From Gemmatimonadales bacterium (GTDB lineage Bacteria; Gemmatimonadota; Glassbacteria; GWA2-58-10), in NCBI GenBank assembly GCA_024278175.1, contig JAJRTS010000002.1, forward strand, positions 1 to 64,000: a stretch of 64,000 nt of DNA. Direction: 5' to 3'. Within the stretch, counting starts at the first letter, position 1. Each line of letters opens with the position of its first letter. The notes beneath the pieces are model-generated. The model did not search any database, was not told the origin of the DNA, and was given only the letters and a program-made list of their open reading frames with translations. This document shows, piece after piece, positions 52,363-61,392 of this stretch. A program made the translations under genes and the position numbers.

Positions 52363-55300
52363 TTAGTTGATGACGTAGAACTTACCGGTATGTGTCTCTC
52401 CCCTCTCGTCCGTCACGTGGTAAAAGTACAGTCCGCTTGCCACGGTCTGTCCGAAACGGTTCTGCAGGTTCCAGGCTTCGGTTCCGCCATGGTTGTCCCA
52501 GCCGGTGAACTCGCGTGGTTCTCCCGTGGAACTGAGCCTGTCCCAGTCTTTATAGTTGCCCCAGCCAAAGCGGTTGGCGCCGATATGGTTGAGCACGTTG
52601 ACCAGGTGTCCGCCCAGCGAGTAAATCCGGATCGTGCAGCGGGCGGGTAAATTGACAAACTCGATCCGGCGTTGGCTGGGCGAGAGATCGAGGGCCGAAG
52701 AGGCCATGTACGGGTTCGGCACGACCATGACCTTGCTCAGGTCGGCGTCTTCCGGGTTCATCGACATGGGATTGATCAATATCTTCCACTTGTCGCCCGG
52801 GAAGATCGGCTCTGGAATCTGGTTGAATGTATCACCGTCCCAGCTGCCGTATGCCGTAATCACCGTCATAACTGTACCGGAGGCCGGCATTGCGCTGAGA
52901 TTGGTGAACTTCCAGGCCTGCCCGTTAACATAGAGGTAGAAGTCCTCCGTATTATCGGCCGGGACTGTCTCGGCCAGCAGGATGCTGCGTTCACTCTGCG
53001 GAACCAGCACGTTGCTGGGGCCGCCCCATTTACGGCCCGCGTCTCCGGTAATATCCGCATACGTAGCGCCACCGACGATAAAGCCCCAGTTCTCATCATC
53101 GATATACGGGCTGAAGGGGATCGCTTTGCCGTGGGTCAGGTCCTGAACCGTACAGGTCAGACCACCGCCGGAAGTGCCCCAGGTGATTTTGAATTCACCG
53201 GCCCTGGTGTAGGCGGCATTTGAGTTGCCGCTGTTGTGGACCAGTCCGCCCGAGCCTTCACCCCAGCGGTAAGTGGCAAAAGAGACATCACCACCGTAAC
53301 CGCCCAGGTCCATCTGGGTCTGCATGGTCCTGACAGTCCGCTGGTTGATCGACAAACCGACCGAGTAAGTAATACCGTCAGTGCCCATCCCGCCGGAAAA
53401 GCCGAGGCTCTTGAGATAGGAGCCACCGCGGCCGTTGACCATGATGTTCTGCGCCATGGGATCGATAAGGTTCCCTGACGCGTCGGTCAGAGCCACTGTC
53501 CTGGAGCCGGCTATGCCACCGTGCGGTCCCATGCCGGTCACGGCCAGATAAGCCGTCTGTTCCGTCGTCAACCTTTCATTGTTGACGATGTCGACAGAGA
53601 TGTCAGTGAATGGCTCAAGGTACTTGGGCGTTTCGGTAATCAGTCCCCCGGAACCGGTAAGCGGCACCGTTTCGATCGACAGCGGTTCACCTGTTCCCGC
53701 CCATCCCACACTGGCCAGCTTGGCCTCGCGGAAATTGCTGGCGTTGCTGCGGGGTTGCACGGTATAGAGCTGCGCGCCCAGGCGGTTCCAGAGCTTGCCG
53801 CTGGCGGGATCGGGCAGGCTGAAATATTGCTGCTCGCCCGGATCGTAGTTGTTGTCGTAAGGCACGAGAGCGTACCATACGCGCATGCCGTTGTTCATCC
53901 GGAACAGCGGGTTGTCGCTGTCACGCGTGTCCGTATAGAAGAACGCCAGGTCGCCGCCGCTGATGCTGCCCTCCCAGATCAACTCGGAGTGCGAGTCGCT
54001 GGGTCCGACAAACGAGCGGTAGAGGCGATAGCCTTCGAAATCGTACTCCCGGTACCGGCCGTCGGGATCGAGGGTGGGGTTGTCCTGCAGAAAGTAATAA
54101 TACGCGTCCGGCGTGTTGACGTTGACGTCGCTCCAGGTGATCGTCACCTGTTTCTCGCCGGGGATAATCGTCAGCGGCGGCGGAGCCGGCGTCTCGGGCA
54201 GGATAAATCCACCCGCGGAGACAATCTCGGCCACGTCCATGTAGGCCTCGACCGCGCTCAACTGGTCCTGCACTTCGGGATTGTCTATGTTAGGCAGATC
54301 CGAAGGCGGGAAAGTGAACGGCGGATTCTTCGGCGGCACGAACGCAATCACCGCGTCCAGGCTGAAGCTGTCGCGCGGCGCCACGTCTTTGAACTCACCC
54401 CAGAAGTTATAGGAGTTGTTCGCGTTGCGGGTACCCCACCACCACTGGTCGTAACGCGGCTCGTCGGGCAGCGGCACGCCGGGCCATCCGTACACCGGCC
54501 CGCCGGTCCAGGGGTTGGTGTAGCCTGGATAGAACGGCGCGGTCGCATCGTAGCGGCCGTTGCCATAGCGATAAGCGCGGCCGTTGGGCCGTCCGCCCTC
54601 GAGCACCTCTTCCGGCTCCATCAATCCGTACTCGGTGGACCAGCCATGGGCCAGAGAGTTGGTGAAAGTAAGGGTCTGACCGTTAAGCTCGGGCATGCGT
54701 AGCGGCATCATGCCCATCATCGCCGGCGGGGTGGTAAAAGAATTCTCCACACCGTCACGGTCGGCCTGGACGATGATCTGGCGCGGGAACAGATAAGCCC
54801 ACGCCTCGTCACGGCCGCCGATCCTGAAGCCGTTGGCCGTGGTATAGACCAACTGCATTCCCTGCCAGATCTGACCGGTTTCGGCCGTGCCGGCGATCTT
54901 GGCCAGAAAGTCAGCGTTGGGGTTCCACTTGTTGTACTCACTCATCTGGCGGATGAACACATGCATATAAGCCATGTTGTTGCTTTCCGCGAAATTGAGG
55001 AAGTAGAACTGGTACTCGATCGATGCTCCCATGGTCCTGCCGTCATCGGAAAAACAATCGCCCTGGCTGGCGACGATAGTCTCGGCGCCGTGGAAGATCG
55101 GGGCGCCGGCCAGAGTGCGGCCTTCGCGGAAACGCGCCGGCCACTCGGCAACGTCCCCGGGATCCGAGGATGCGTAGACCCGGTTGACCGAGATGCGGGT
55201 GGAGGCATCATACATGTCCTCGCCGGCCGCGTACAGGGCGGCGAGCTGGTCATAGTCTTCCAGGGCGCAGAGCTCTCCCTGGAAACGGCCACCCCTGGAG

Positions 55301-55587
55301 AGGTTGGCCGCGGTGTCATCGGCCACGCCATCGCCGTTGGTGTCGCGGGCGATATTCAGACCCCAGTTCCAGCGTCCGGCGGTATAGGTGTTACCCGAGC
55401 CGCGCGGGAACTGGTGAGGCCAGGGCGAGCTCCGCAAGGGGCCGCCATAGCTCAGGGCTACCGTTAAGCCGATATTGTTTCCCGCGGACTGGACGGCCTG
55501 TTTCCATTCAGCCATAGCGCTGGAAACAAAGACGACCAGCAGGGCGACAACCGCCAGCTTGATCGGATTGATAAATTTGTGAAGCAT
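52363..55587 (-). CDS. Large exported protein with T9SS/FlgD-like C-terminal domain
   Basis: The 1074-residue protein has a signal peptide ending SSAMA. Its body is of unknown type, rich in Trp, Tyr and Pro (for example YPGYTNPWTGGPVYGWPG), with a fibronectin-III-like part near 480-600 (EKQVTITWSDVNVNTPDAY). The C-terminal 100 residues (MVVPNPYMASSALDLSPSQR, IRIYSLGGHLVNVL, VASGLYFYHVT, GKFYVIN) match the type A sorting/FlgD-Ig-like domain of T9SS cargo. It lies between a TonB receptor and a PorV-like gene, a combination seen in several FCB phyla. It may bind a saccharide or another ligand on the surface in the way SusD does, but it is not SusD-like in sequence. Confidence 0.84.
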   Translation of the reverse strand: MLHKFINPIKLAVVALLVVFVSSAMAEWKQAVQSAGNNIGLTVALSYGGPLRSSPWPHQFPRGSGNTYTAGRWNWGLNIARDTNGDGVADDTAANLSRGGRFQGELCALEDYDQLAALYAAGEDMYDASTRISVNRVYASSDPGDVAEWPARFREGRTLAGAPIFHGAETIVASQGDCFSDDGRTMGASIEYQFYFLNFAESNNMAYMHVFIRQMSEYNKWNPNADFLAKIAGTAETGQIWQGMQLVYTTANGFRIGGRDEAWAYLFPRQIIVQADRDGVENSFTTPPAMMGMMPLRMPELNGQTLTFTNSLAHGWSTEYGLMEPEEVLEGGRPNGRAYRYGNGRYDATAPFYPGYTNPWTGGPVYGWPGVPLPDEPRYDQWWWGTRNANNSYNFWGEFKDVAPRDSFSLDAVIAFVPPKNPPFTFPPSDLPNIDNPEVQDQLSAVEAYMDVAEIVSAGGFILPETPAPPPLTIIPGEKQVTITWSDVNVNTPDAYYYFLQDNPTLDPDGRYREYDFEGYRLYRSFVGPSDSHSELIWEGSISGGDLAFFYTDTRDSDNPLFRMNNGMRVWYALVPYDNNYDPGEQQYFSLPDPASGKLWNRLGAQLYTVQPRSNASNFREAKLASVGWAGTGEPLSIETVPLTGSGGLITETPKYLEPFTDISVDIVNNERLTTEQTAYLAVTGMGPHGGIAGSRTVALTDASGNLIDPMAQNIMVNGRGGSYLKSLGFSGGMGTDGITYSVGLSINQRTVRTMQTQMDLGGYGGDVSFATYRWGEGSGGLVHNSGNSNAAYTRAGEFKITWGTSGGGLTCTVQDLTHGKAIPFSPYIDDENWGFIVGGATYADITGDAGRKWGGPSNVLVPQSERSILLAETVPADNTEDFYLYVNGQAWKFTNLSAMPASGTVMTVITAYGSWDGDTFNQIPEPIFPGDKWKILINPMSMNPEDADLSKVMVVPNPYMASSALDLSPSQRRIEFVNLPARCTIRIYSLGGHLVNVLNHIGANRFGWGNYKDWDRLSSTGEPREFTGWDNHGGTEAWNLQNRFGQTVASGLYFYHVTDERGETHTGKFYVIN

Positions 55588-55647
55588 AAGTTATCTCCTG
55601 TGAGTTGTCCATGGAATTACCAGGTAATAAATTCCGTCCGCTAAGCT

Positions 55648-58600
55648 TTAGAAATTGAACTCGGCACCGAAACGAATCTGCCTGGCGATACCATACTGGC
55701 TCTTGTCCATCGTGGACTGCATCACACGATAGGCGATGTTGCCCTTGGCCTGTTCCTCGAGAGAGAGGACTCCGTCCTGGTTGAAGTCCGCATTGAACCA
55801 GACCTTGGTTTCTTTGGGCGCGTTGTCGTCCCAGACTATCGGAACGCCGCCGCCGGCTGCCCTGTAGTAACCCTCGTAGTTCAGGCCGGAGGGGTACGGA
55901 GTGGGCAGCTTTTTGTTGAACAGGTTGAATATCTCGCTGAAGAAGCTGAGACGATAGGCACGGCCCAGACGGAACTCCTTGGTGAAACGGAGGTCCATGC
56001 TGTAGTCCCAGCGTCCGCGGAAGTAGTTCAAACCGCCGATGGGACGTCCATTGCGCCTGGTCAGCCAGGAGACATTTTGAGCCGCGTTCATAAAATAAGT
56101 GGATCCGCCGGCGACAATCCTGTCGTAGGCGGGCTGGCCACTGCTCAACCGGAACAGTACGAATGCGCGCACGTTCTTCAGGATCGGGTTAAAGATCGTG
56201 CCGGCCTGGAAGTCCTCGGGGAAGAGGTAGTTCAGGGTAGCGGTCAACTTGTGAGTCACATCGCCGTTGATCGGCCGCAACTCATCGGGCGGGGAGAATA
56301 CCGCGCCGGTTGACGGATCCATGAAAATATCCCATCCGCTGGTAGAGCTGTAGTCACTACCGGTGGTACGGGAGAACTGCATGGTGTACATCAGGTTGTA
56401 AGAGAAGTTGTTGCTGAAACGTTTGCGCATGGTAAAGTCCATGCCCTTGATGTTACCGCTGTCCCTGTTGGTGTAGCCGTTGGTCCATGTACGAATACGG
56501 CGTTCTTCGCGCCACTGGTAGTAGTCGCGGAAGAACTCCTTGCGGGCCACGTTACCCATCACATCACGGTAATAACCCACGATGTCGAGGACCATGTCGT
56601 CGCTCAACAGGTAGCTCAGGCCGCCCTCAAACGCGTCCGTGCGGCTGTACTGCAGGCCGCCGGGGTTGCCGCCGTTGAAGATGTAGCTCATGCTGGGCAG
56701 CTGTTTGAACACGCCGTAGCTGAAGCGCAATTGGCTCTTGTCGGTGACAGGGAAGCCGACGTCGAAACGGGGCGACCACTCGCTGAGGGTTTTGGCGAAA
56801 TAATTCTCACCCCAGTCATCGCCATATTTGAAGCCCCAGTTGTCGACCGGGTCGAACCTGTCGTAGCGCAGGCCATAGTTGAACACGAAATCGCCGAGGT
56901 CGGTGCGGTTCTGGGCGTAGGCGCTCAGAATCGTGGGCTCGTAGTTGAACTCGTTGTTCACGTCACGGTTGCGGTTCATGTTGTGCAGCTCGTACTTCTG
57001 GTTCTCGAAGTCCGAGTACTGTACACCGATCTTGGCCCTGTTGTAGCGGTTGAGCTGGAAGTCGATGTCGGCCTTGTAGTTGTTCTGCCATTCGCGGCTG
57101 TAGAAGTAGCTCAGCCAGTAGAGGTCGTTGCCCCTGATGAGCCTGAACGGATACTCAACATCCCAGGTGCGTTCCCACGGTCCCTGGCCGTTGGGGTACC
57201 AGCGGCGGGCTTCGGGCGAATCTTCCAGCGGCAGCTTCATCCCGGGAAAAGTCTCGACCTCGAACGGGATGTCGTGCAGCGACCAGCCGCCAAAGGTAGT
57301 GTTTTCGCTGCGGACGTAATTGTCCCTCAGGCTCGAATTCGTGATGTCCTGAGTTTTCATTCTGGTGTAGCGGAATATCAATGAACCGCTCTTGTCCGCG
57401 CTGCGGTAGAAGTCCCAGTCGGCACCGAGCAGCAGGTTGGTGGTGCGGGTCCTTCTGGCATAGGACTGCGGGATGAAAACAGTCGTATCCGGAGCATCAT
57501 ACTCCCAGGCCCGCAGGGGCAGGGTGCTGATAGTAGCAATGCCGTCGGTGAAGTAGTCCCCGTTATTATTGACGGGATAGCTGTTCTGGACCCGGCTGTA
57601 GTTGATCGATCCCAGCAGTTTCAGACCCTGGATCGGGTAGTAAGTCACCTTGCTGGTGGCAAGGCTCCTGTCGCCCCAGTTGCCCGGAACGCGCACAGGG
57701 TTGCCGGGATTGAACAGCGCAGCGCTCTTGCCGGTCTTGCCGGCGTAGAACTCGCGGCCTGCCTTGAAGTCTTCCAGCGAGAACGCGGGGTTCTGGTTGC
57801 CGAACACCGGGTCGTTACGCACGGCGTAGTTCAGGCGGCTGATGAATTGCTGATTGACTCCCCGGAAGCCCTCGTCGCCGTGCGTTGGCGTCCGGTCGGC
57901 CTGGCCCTGAATTTCTCCGGAACCCTGGATGTAAAGGTTGGGAATACCCGGCACGGGGCCACCGACAGATGCGGTCATCTGGTTGTAGCCGTAGTCGGCG
58001 GTGCGGGGGTTGGTCTCGTCGGTGGTGTACCTGAGGTTACCGCGCCATTGCGCGCCGCCTTCCTTGGTTACGATATTGACCACACCGGACTGGGCGTTGC
58101 CGTACTCGGCCTGGAACCCGCCGGTGATGATGTCAACCTGTTCCACCGCGTTGGCGGAGAACTCAAGAGGAGAAGCATCTTCCGCCTTGGAGCCCAGTTC
58201 CTGCTCCCAGACCCAGCCGTTACCACTGCGGAACGGATCGGCGGTGTAGTTACGCACGGCCACGCCGTCGACAATCATCACTTCCTCGCCGAGGCGGCCG
58301 CCGCGGATACGCAGGCCACGGCTGAGAGCGCCGGGACCGCCGGTCTGCACACCGGCCTCGAGGAGCATCATGTCCTCGAGCTTGGTGGCGGGTATCTCGG
58401 CGATTTTCCCAGCGGTCAGTCTCTGCTTACTGACCGTGTTGTCCCTGGGCATCAGCACATCGGATTCACCTTGGACAGTGATACCCTCAAGCTGAACCAC
58501 GGTGGAACTCAGGTTGGCGTCAACCGTGGTGGTCTGCCCGGAGAGCAGCAACTGGCCACCGACAGTCGTCTTCTGATAGCCGGTGAACGTGAAGGTGATA

Positions 58601-58839
58601 TCGCGCCGTCCCGGCGGGACATTCAAAATAAAATAGTAACCATCCGAGTTGGTTACGTTGCCCAGCCTGGTGCCTTCAATCACTACCTGGGCACCCTGCA
58701 ATGGTTCGCCCGTGTCGGCATCCCGGACCACGCCCTCCACCTTCGAGGTGTTGAGCTGCGCCAGGGCCGGCAGAGCCCAAAGCATTGCCGAAAGCAGCAA
58801 TATGCCGGACCTTCCGAAAAGACGTTTGTTAATCGACAT
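55648..58839 (-). CDS. TonB-dependent receptor with carboxypeptidase-like regulatory domain
   Basis: The 1063-residue outer-membrane receptor has a signal peptide ending ALAQ, an N-terminal carboxypeptidase-regulatory-like beta-sandwich (about 33-110: VEGVVRDADTGEPLQGAQVV, SDGYYFILNVPPG), a plug (about 125-260: LRIRGGRLGEEVMIVDGVAV, NAQSGVVNIVTKEGG) and a 22-stranded barrel ending in Phe (GAEFNF). It takes up a large ligand with energy from TonB. No SusD gene is present; the exported protein downstream takes that place. GGAGG precedes the ATG. A 692-nt region with tandem hairpin units lies upstream. Confidence 0.95.
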   Translation of the reverse strand: MSINKRLFGRSGILLLSAMLWALPALAQLNTSKVEGVVRDADTGEPLQGAQVVIEGTRLGNVTNSDGYYFILNVPPGRRDITFTFTGYQKTTVGGQLLLSGQTTTVDANLSSTVVQLEGITVQGESDVLMPRDNTVSKQRLTAGKIAEIPATKLEDMMLLEAGVQTGGPGALSRGLRIRGGRLGEEVMIVDGVAVRNYTADPFRSGNGWVWEQELGSKAEDASPLEFSANAVEQVDIITGGFQAEYGNAQSGVVNIVTKEGGAQWRGNLRYTTDETNPRTADYGYNQMTASVGGPVPGIPNLYIQGSGEIQGQADRTPTHGDEGFRGVNQQFISRLNYAVRNDPVFGNQNPAFSLEDFKAGREFYAGKTGKSAALFNPGNPVRVPGNWGDRSLATSKVTYYPIQGLKLLGSINYSRVQNSYPVNNNGDYFTDGIATISTLPLRAWEYDAPDTTVFIPQSYARRTRTTNLLLGADWDFYRSADKSGSLIFRYTRMKTQDITNSSLRDNYVRSENTTFGGWSLHDIPFEVETFPGMKLPLEDSPEARRWYPNGQGPWERTWDVEYPFRLIRGNDLYWLSYFYSREWQNNYKADIDFQLNRYNRAKIGVQYSDFENQKYELHNMNRNRDVNNEFNYEPTILSAYAQNRTDLGDFVFNYGLRYDRFDPVDNWGFKYGDDWGENYFAKTLSEWSPRFDVGFPVTDKSQLRFSYGVFKQLPSMSYIFNGGNPGGLQYSRTDAFEGGLSYLLSDDMVLDIVGYYRDVMGNVARKEFFRDYYQWREERRIRTWTNGYTNRDSGNIKGMDFTMRKRFSNNFSYNLMYTMQFSRTTGSDYSSTSGWDIFMDPSTGAVFSPPDELRPINGDVTHKLTATLNYLFPEDFQAGTIFNPILKNVRAFVLFRLSSGQPAYDRIVAGGSTYFMNAAQNVSWLTRRNGRPIGGLNYFRGRWDYSMDLRFTKEFRLGRAYRLSFFSEIFNLFNKKLPTPYPSGLNYEGYYRAAGGGVPIVWDDNAPKETKVWFNADFNQDGVLSLEEQAKGNIAYRVMQSTMDKSQYGIARQIRFGAEFNF

Positions 58840-58859
58840 AGATCCTCCTTCAGGATCCT

Positions 58860-58937
58860 TCAGATCAATTTGCGAATGTAGGTAAATCTGTCTTTTATCA
58901 GCCTGATCGAGATTCTGAGAAAAAGCTCCAATCCATG
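58860..58937 (-). CDS. Possible small leader ORF before the TonB receptor
   Basis: A 25-codon ORF beginning MDWSFFLRISI has AAGGAAGG before its ATG. It ends 20 nt before the receptor start. The peptide is basic and hydrophobic. A second perfect ribosome site (AGGAGGG) about 30 nt further upstream leads only to ATG-TAG. No family is known. It may be a translated leader or chance. Confidence 0.3.
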   Translation of the reverse strand, partial: HGLELFLRISIRLIKDRFTYIRKLI

Positions 58938-59120
58938 TTCGCCTTCCTTCGGTGGCTTTGCTACATTGACCCTCCTTTCTCAGTATTGAGATTTATCGGT
59001 AAGGCCGGAGTACGGGAGCGTTCCCCGGGAACTCCGGCGATGAATCAGGACGGCTTATTGTGATTAAGAGCGCGTTCATGAACAATATCGACCCACGAGT
59101 ACCGGAATTGTAGGCTGAAC

Positions 59121-59466
59121 GCAACAATCCCCAAGGGTTGCGTTTGTGGCTCATGCCGGAGGATTCTTGGCGGAATTGACGGCATGGGCCTTTTAAATTT
59201 CTTTGCAAGCTTTATTTTTTCCGCAGGAACTCAAGTCGCATTTATGTGATTGTGCGCCGTTTTGTAAATAAATGTTGACATTCGTTTCTCAAGCTATTAC
59301 ATTGACGCAGCAATCCCCAAGGGTTGCGTTTGTGGCCCATGCCGGAGGATTCTTGGCGGAATTGACGGCATGGGCCTTTTAAGCTTCTTTGCAAGCTTTA
59401 TTTTTCCAGGCGATTGCGTTTGTGGCTCATACCGGAGGATTCTTGGCGGAACTGACGGCATGGGCC
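59121..59466. repeat. Tandem hairpin units between the ROK gene and the TonB receptor operon
   Basis: Two nearly identical 100-bp units (59121-59220 and 59307-59406) and a third partial unit (59412-59466) are present. Each contains a hairpin with arms GGCCCATGCCG and CGGCATGGGCC (perfect in unit 2) around a conserved 21-nt loop with GAGGATTCTTGGCGG. Units 1 and 2 also share CAATCCCCAAGGGTTGCG and the tail CTTTGCAAGCTTTATTTTT. The 86 nt between units 1 and 2 are unique. The region would be transcribed as the 3' end of the ROK transcript or the leader of the receptor operon. I know no riboswitch of this form. Confidence 0.85.
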
Positions 59467-59531
59467 GGTTGTATTTGCGCTTCAGTGGGCTATGTTCTGG
59501 ATTCCTTCTCCTGCTCTGTTATTTTTTTCAC

Positions 59532-60779
59532 TCAGGCGCAAACACTTTCCTGTCTGGATGTTTTGCTCTTCGATTTCCTCGCCCTGGCCACTGGCTGCCT
59601 CCCGTCGCCGTATTGCCCAAGCATGTGCTGCAGGACGAGGGCGCGTGCACCGCTGAACGTAGGATTATGCAAGGAGCACGGTACAATCAGGTCCGGCAGG
59701 TGCTCCATCGGGTGCGGCGCCCTGCTGCGAAGCTGGTCCAGTAGCTCGGGATAAATCAGTTTCCAGGCTTTGACGAGGTGGCCGGCCAGAATGATCCGCT
59801 CCGGGTCGAGTCCGTTGTTGATACTGGCCAGGCCCGCTCCCAGCCATTTCGCGGTTTCCCGCAAGGCCTTGCGCGCAGCGGAATCTCCCTCGACAGCCAT
59901 ATCGATCAGTCTGATCGCCTGGCTGCCGAGATCGTCTTCCCTCGGGGCACCGGTAAGCTTGCAATAACAGCCGACAATACCATCGAACGAGGCCTTGTCC
60001 TCCCAGGTAGCGCCTTTGGAGGGGGCTTCGTAATCCCCGTCGATCTCTACCCCCCCCCCCCCCGAGTAGAAATAACCATCCATAAACCGGGCTCCGTTAT
60101 AGAGCTTCCCGTGAATTACCGTGCCGCTGCCCACGCCTTCGCAGACCAGAACATACACGAAATCGTTCAGGCCCTTGACCTCGTCGGCGAACCAAAGCTC
60201 GGCTATCGCACCTGCCTTGGCGTCATTTTCAACAAATATAGGACACTCGAAATGGCGCTCGACCGGTTTGCGGCAGGAAACGTTTTTCCAGCCCAGGGAG
60301 TTGTGCCAGAAGATCACGCCGGTCTCGGAATTAAGCACCGCGGGTACGATCACGCTTACGCCGGCAAGGGGCTGCGTGAATTCAGCGACCATTTCCGCGA
60401 GTCTGGTAGCGCAGAGATCGAAGAATTTGTCGGCGTCGTTGGGGAAAATTTCGATTTGTTGTTGGGAAAGGACTCCGCCTGAAAGGTCGCAGACCGACAG
60501 GGTGGCGTGGCGAAGGGTTACATCAATCGATCCGTAAATCCGGTAATCCGGGCTGACCTTCAGGTTGACCGGCTTGCGGCCCAGCGCGTTGGCATCGTCA
60601 CGGCTGGCCTCGTAAATTGCGCCTTCGCCGATCAGTTCGCTGGTAATCTTCGATACCGTACTCTGGTTAAGTCCGGTTATCCGCGAGAGTTTTACCCGCG
60701 AAATCGGACCATGGGTAATGATATTATTAAATACAGCCGAGCGGTTGAGTGCTCGGATTTTTTTATGAGCATGAGGCAT
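59532..60779 (-). CDS. ROK-family transcriptional regulator with a G14 tract
   Basis: The 415-residue protein has an N-terminal winged helix-turn-helix (about 5-75: ISRVKLSRITGLNQSTVSKI) and a ROK domain (about 85-395: FVENDAKAGAIAELWF, VCEGVGSGTVIHGKLYNGARF, LDPERIILAGHLVKAW). ROK repressors of the NagC/Mlc/XylR group bind a sugar and leave their operators. The usual zinc-binding His and Cys residues after the NGA motif are missing; in their place are SGGGG, encoded by 14 G in a row, then VEIDGDYEAPSKG. It is next to the receptor operon on the same strand and divergent from the Asp-box lipoprotein, both plausible targets. Confidence 0.88.
   Translation of the reverse strand: MPHAHKKIRALNRSAVFNNIITHGPISRVKLSRITGLNQSTVSKITSELIGEGAIYEASRDDANALGRKPVNLKVSPDYRIYGSIDVTLRHATLSVCDLSGGVLSQQQIEIFPNDADKFFDLCATRLAEMVAEFTQPLAGVSVIVPAVLNSETGVIFWHNSLGWKNVSCRKPVERHFECPIFVENDAKAGAIAELWFADEVKGLNDFVYVLVCEGVGSGTVIHGKLYNGARFMDGYFYSGGGGVEIDGDYEAPSKGATWEDKASFDGIVGCYCKLTGAPREDDLGSQAIRLIDMAVEGDSAARKALRETAKWLGAGLASINNGLDPERIILAGHLVKAWKLIYPELLDQLRSRAPHPMEHLPDLIVPCSLHNPTFSGARALVLQHMLGQYGDGRQPVARARKSKSKTSRQESVCA
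60050..60063 (-). repeat. G14 homopolymer in the ROK coding strand
   Basis: Fourteen uninterrupted C on the plus strand are G in the coding strand and give Ser-Gly-Gly-Gly-Gly-Val. At the present length the frame is open through both halves of the ROK domain. One base more or less would break the protein about residue 240. It could be a phase-variation tract or a length error of sequencing. Confidence 0.9.
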
Positions 60780-60932
60780 TTACACCTGCTAACCGGACAA
60801 GTTAGATTCGTGTAAGCGGACTCCATTCATCAGTAAGGGCCGTCAATAAGAACTGGCTTTGGATCCTTCACCCGGCATTACCCGGCCGGGCAAAAAGTAA
60901 GGGGGCAGCAGCTTGAAATGGTTTGCGCTTGC

Positions 60933-60961
60933 TATAATATTCTTTCGGAAAGAATGTTATA
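60933..60961. promoter_or_regulatory. 29-nt palindrome, candidate operator between divergent genes
   Basis: TATAATATTCTTTC, one central G and GAAAGAATGTTATA form 14-bp arms with one mismatch. It lies about 155 nt before the ROK start and 432 nt before the divergent Asp-box lipoprotein gene, in an AT-rich stretch. Palindromes of this size with A/T-rich ends suit ROK repressors, so autoregulation is the simplest idea. The left arm contains a TATAAT-like sequence. Confidence 0.6.
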
Positions 60962-61161
60962 GATATATTATCATTTAATAGCGGTAATGTCAAGCGATCA
61001 AAACAAAAAAATATTAAACAGGGGAATTGGAAAGTAATTGTCGAACGTCGTTCAGGCAACCCTGAAGAAGGGTTTTTAAAATGATTAAACTGTAAAACTC
61101 CTTGCTAATATATAAGTTGCATGGTCTCTTTTTCTCAGGTTGCAATTGATGCGTGACGATT

Positions 61162-61366
61162 AGGGGCGCTGAAATAAAGCTCTCAACGCCCCCGAATGAA
61201 ATATTTCGTACGGTTGGTCGCCCAAGGGCAAGACAAGCCCCTTTTTATAGTGTTGCTATTTATGTTGTACCAAGCAGTTAGATTGCTCCCGCCGGCTTTC
61301 GGCCGGCATAGCGGGGAACCGCCCTTGATAACCTCAATGCCCACACTTTCGTTTTTTCAACACGCT
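61162..61366. repeat. Dispersed repeat (copy B), uninterrupted
   Basis: This is the intact 205-bp form of the repeat at 13079-13466. It begins with the GGGGCGCTGAAATAAAGC hairpin followed by TCAACGCCC, and carries GAATGAAATATTTCGTACGG, GGTTGGTCGCCCA, the single TTAG that serves as the empty MITE site, GGCTTTCGGCCGGCAT and the terminal TTTTTTCAACACGCT. It ends 27 nt before the next gene, so it may affect its transcription. Confidence 0.85.
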
Positions 61367-61392
61367 CTCTTACCCACTTCCGGAGGTATAAG

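Noticed and set aside
59121-59466. CRISPR array
   Set aside because: The units are 100 bp with long differing spacers and internal long stems; there are only two and a half units and no cas genes.
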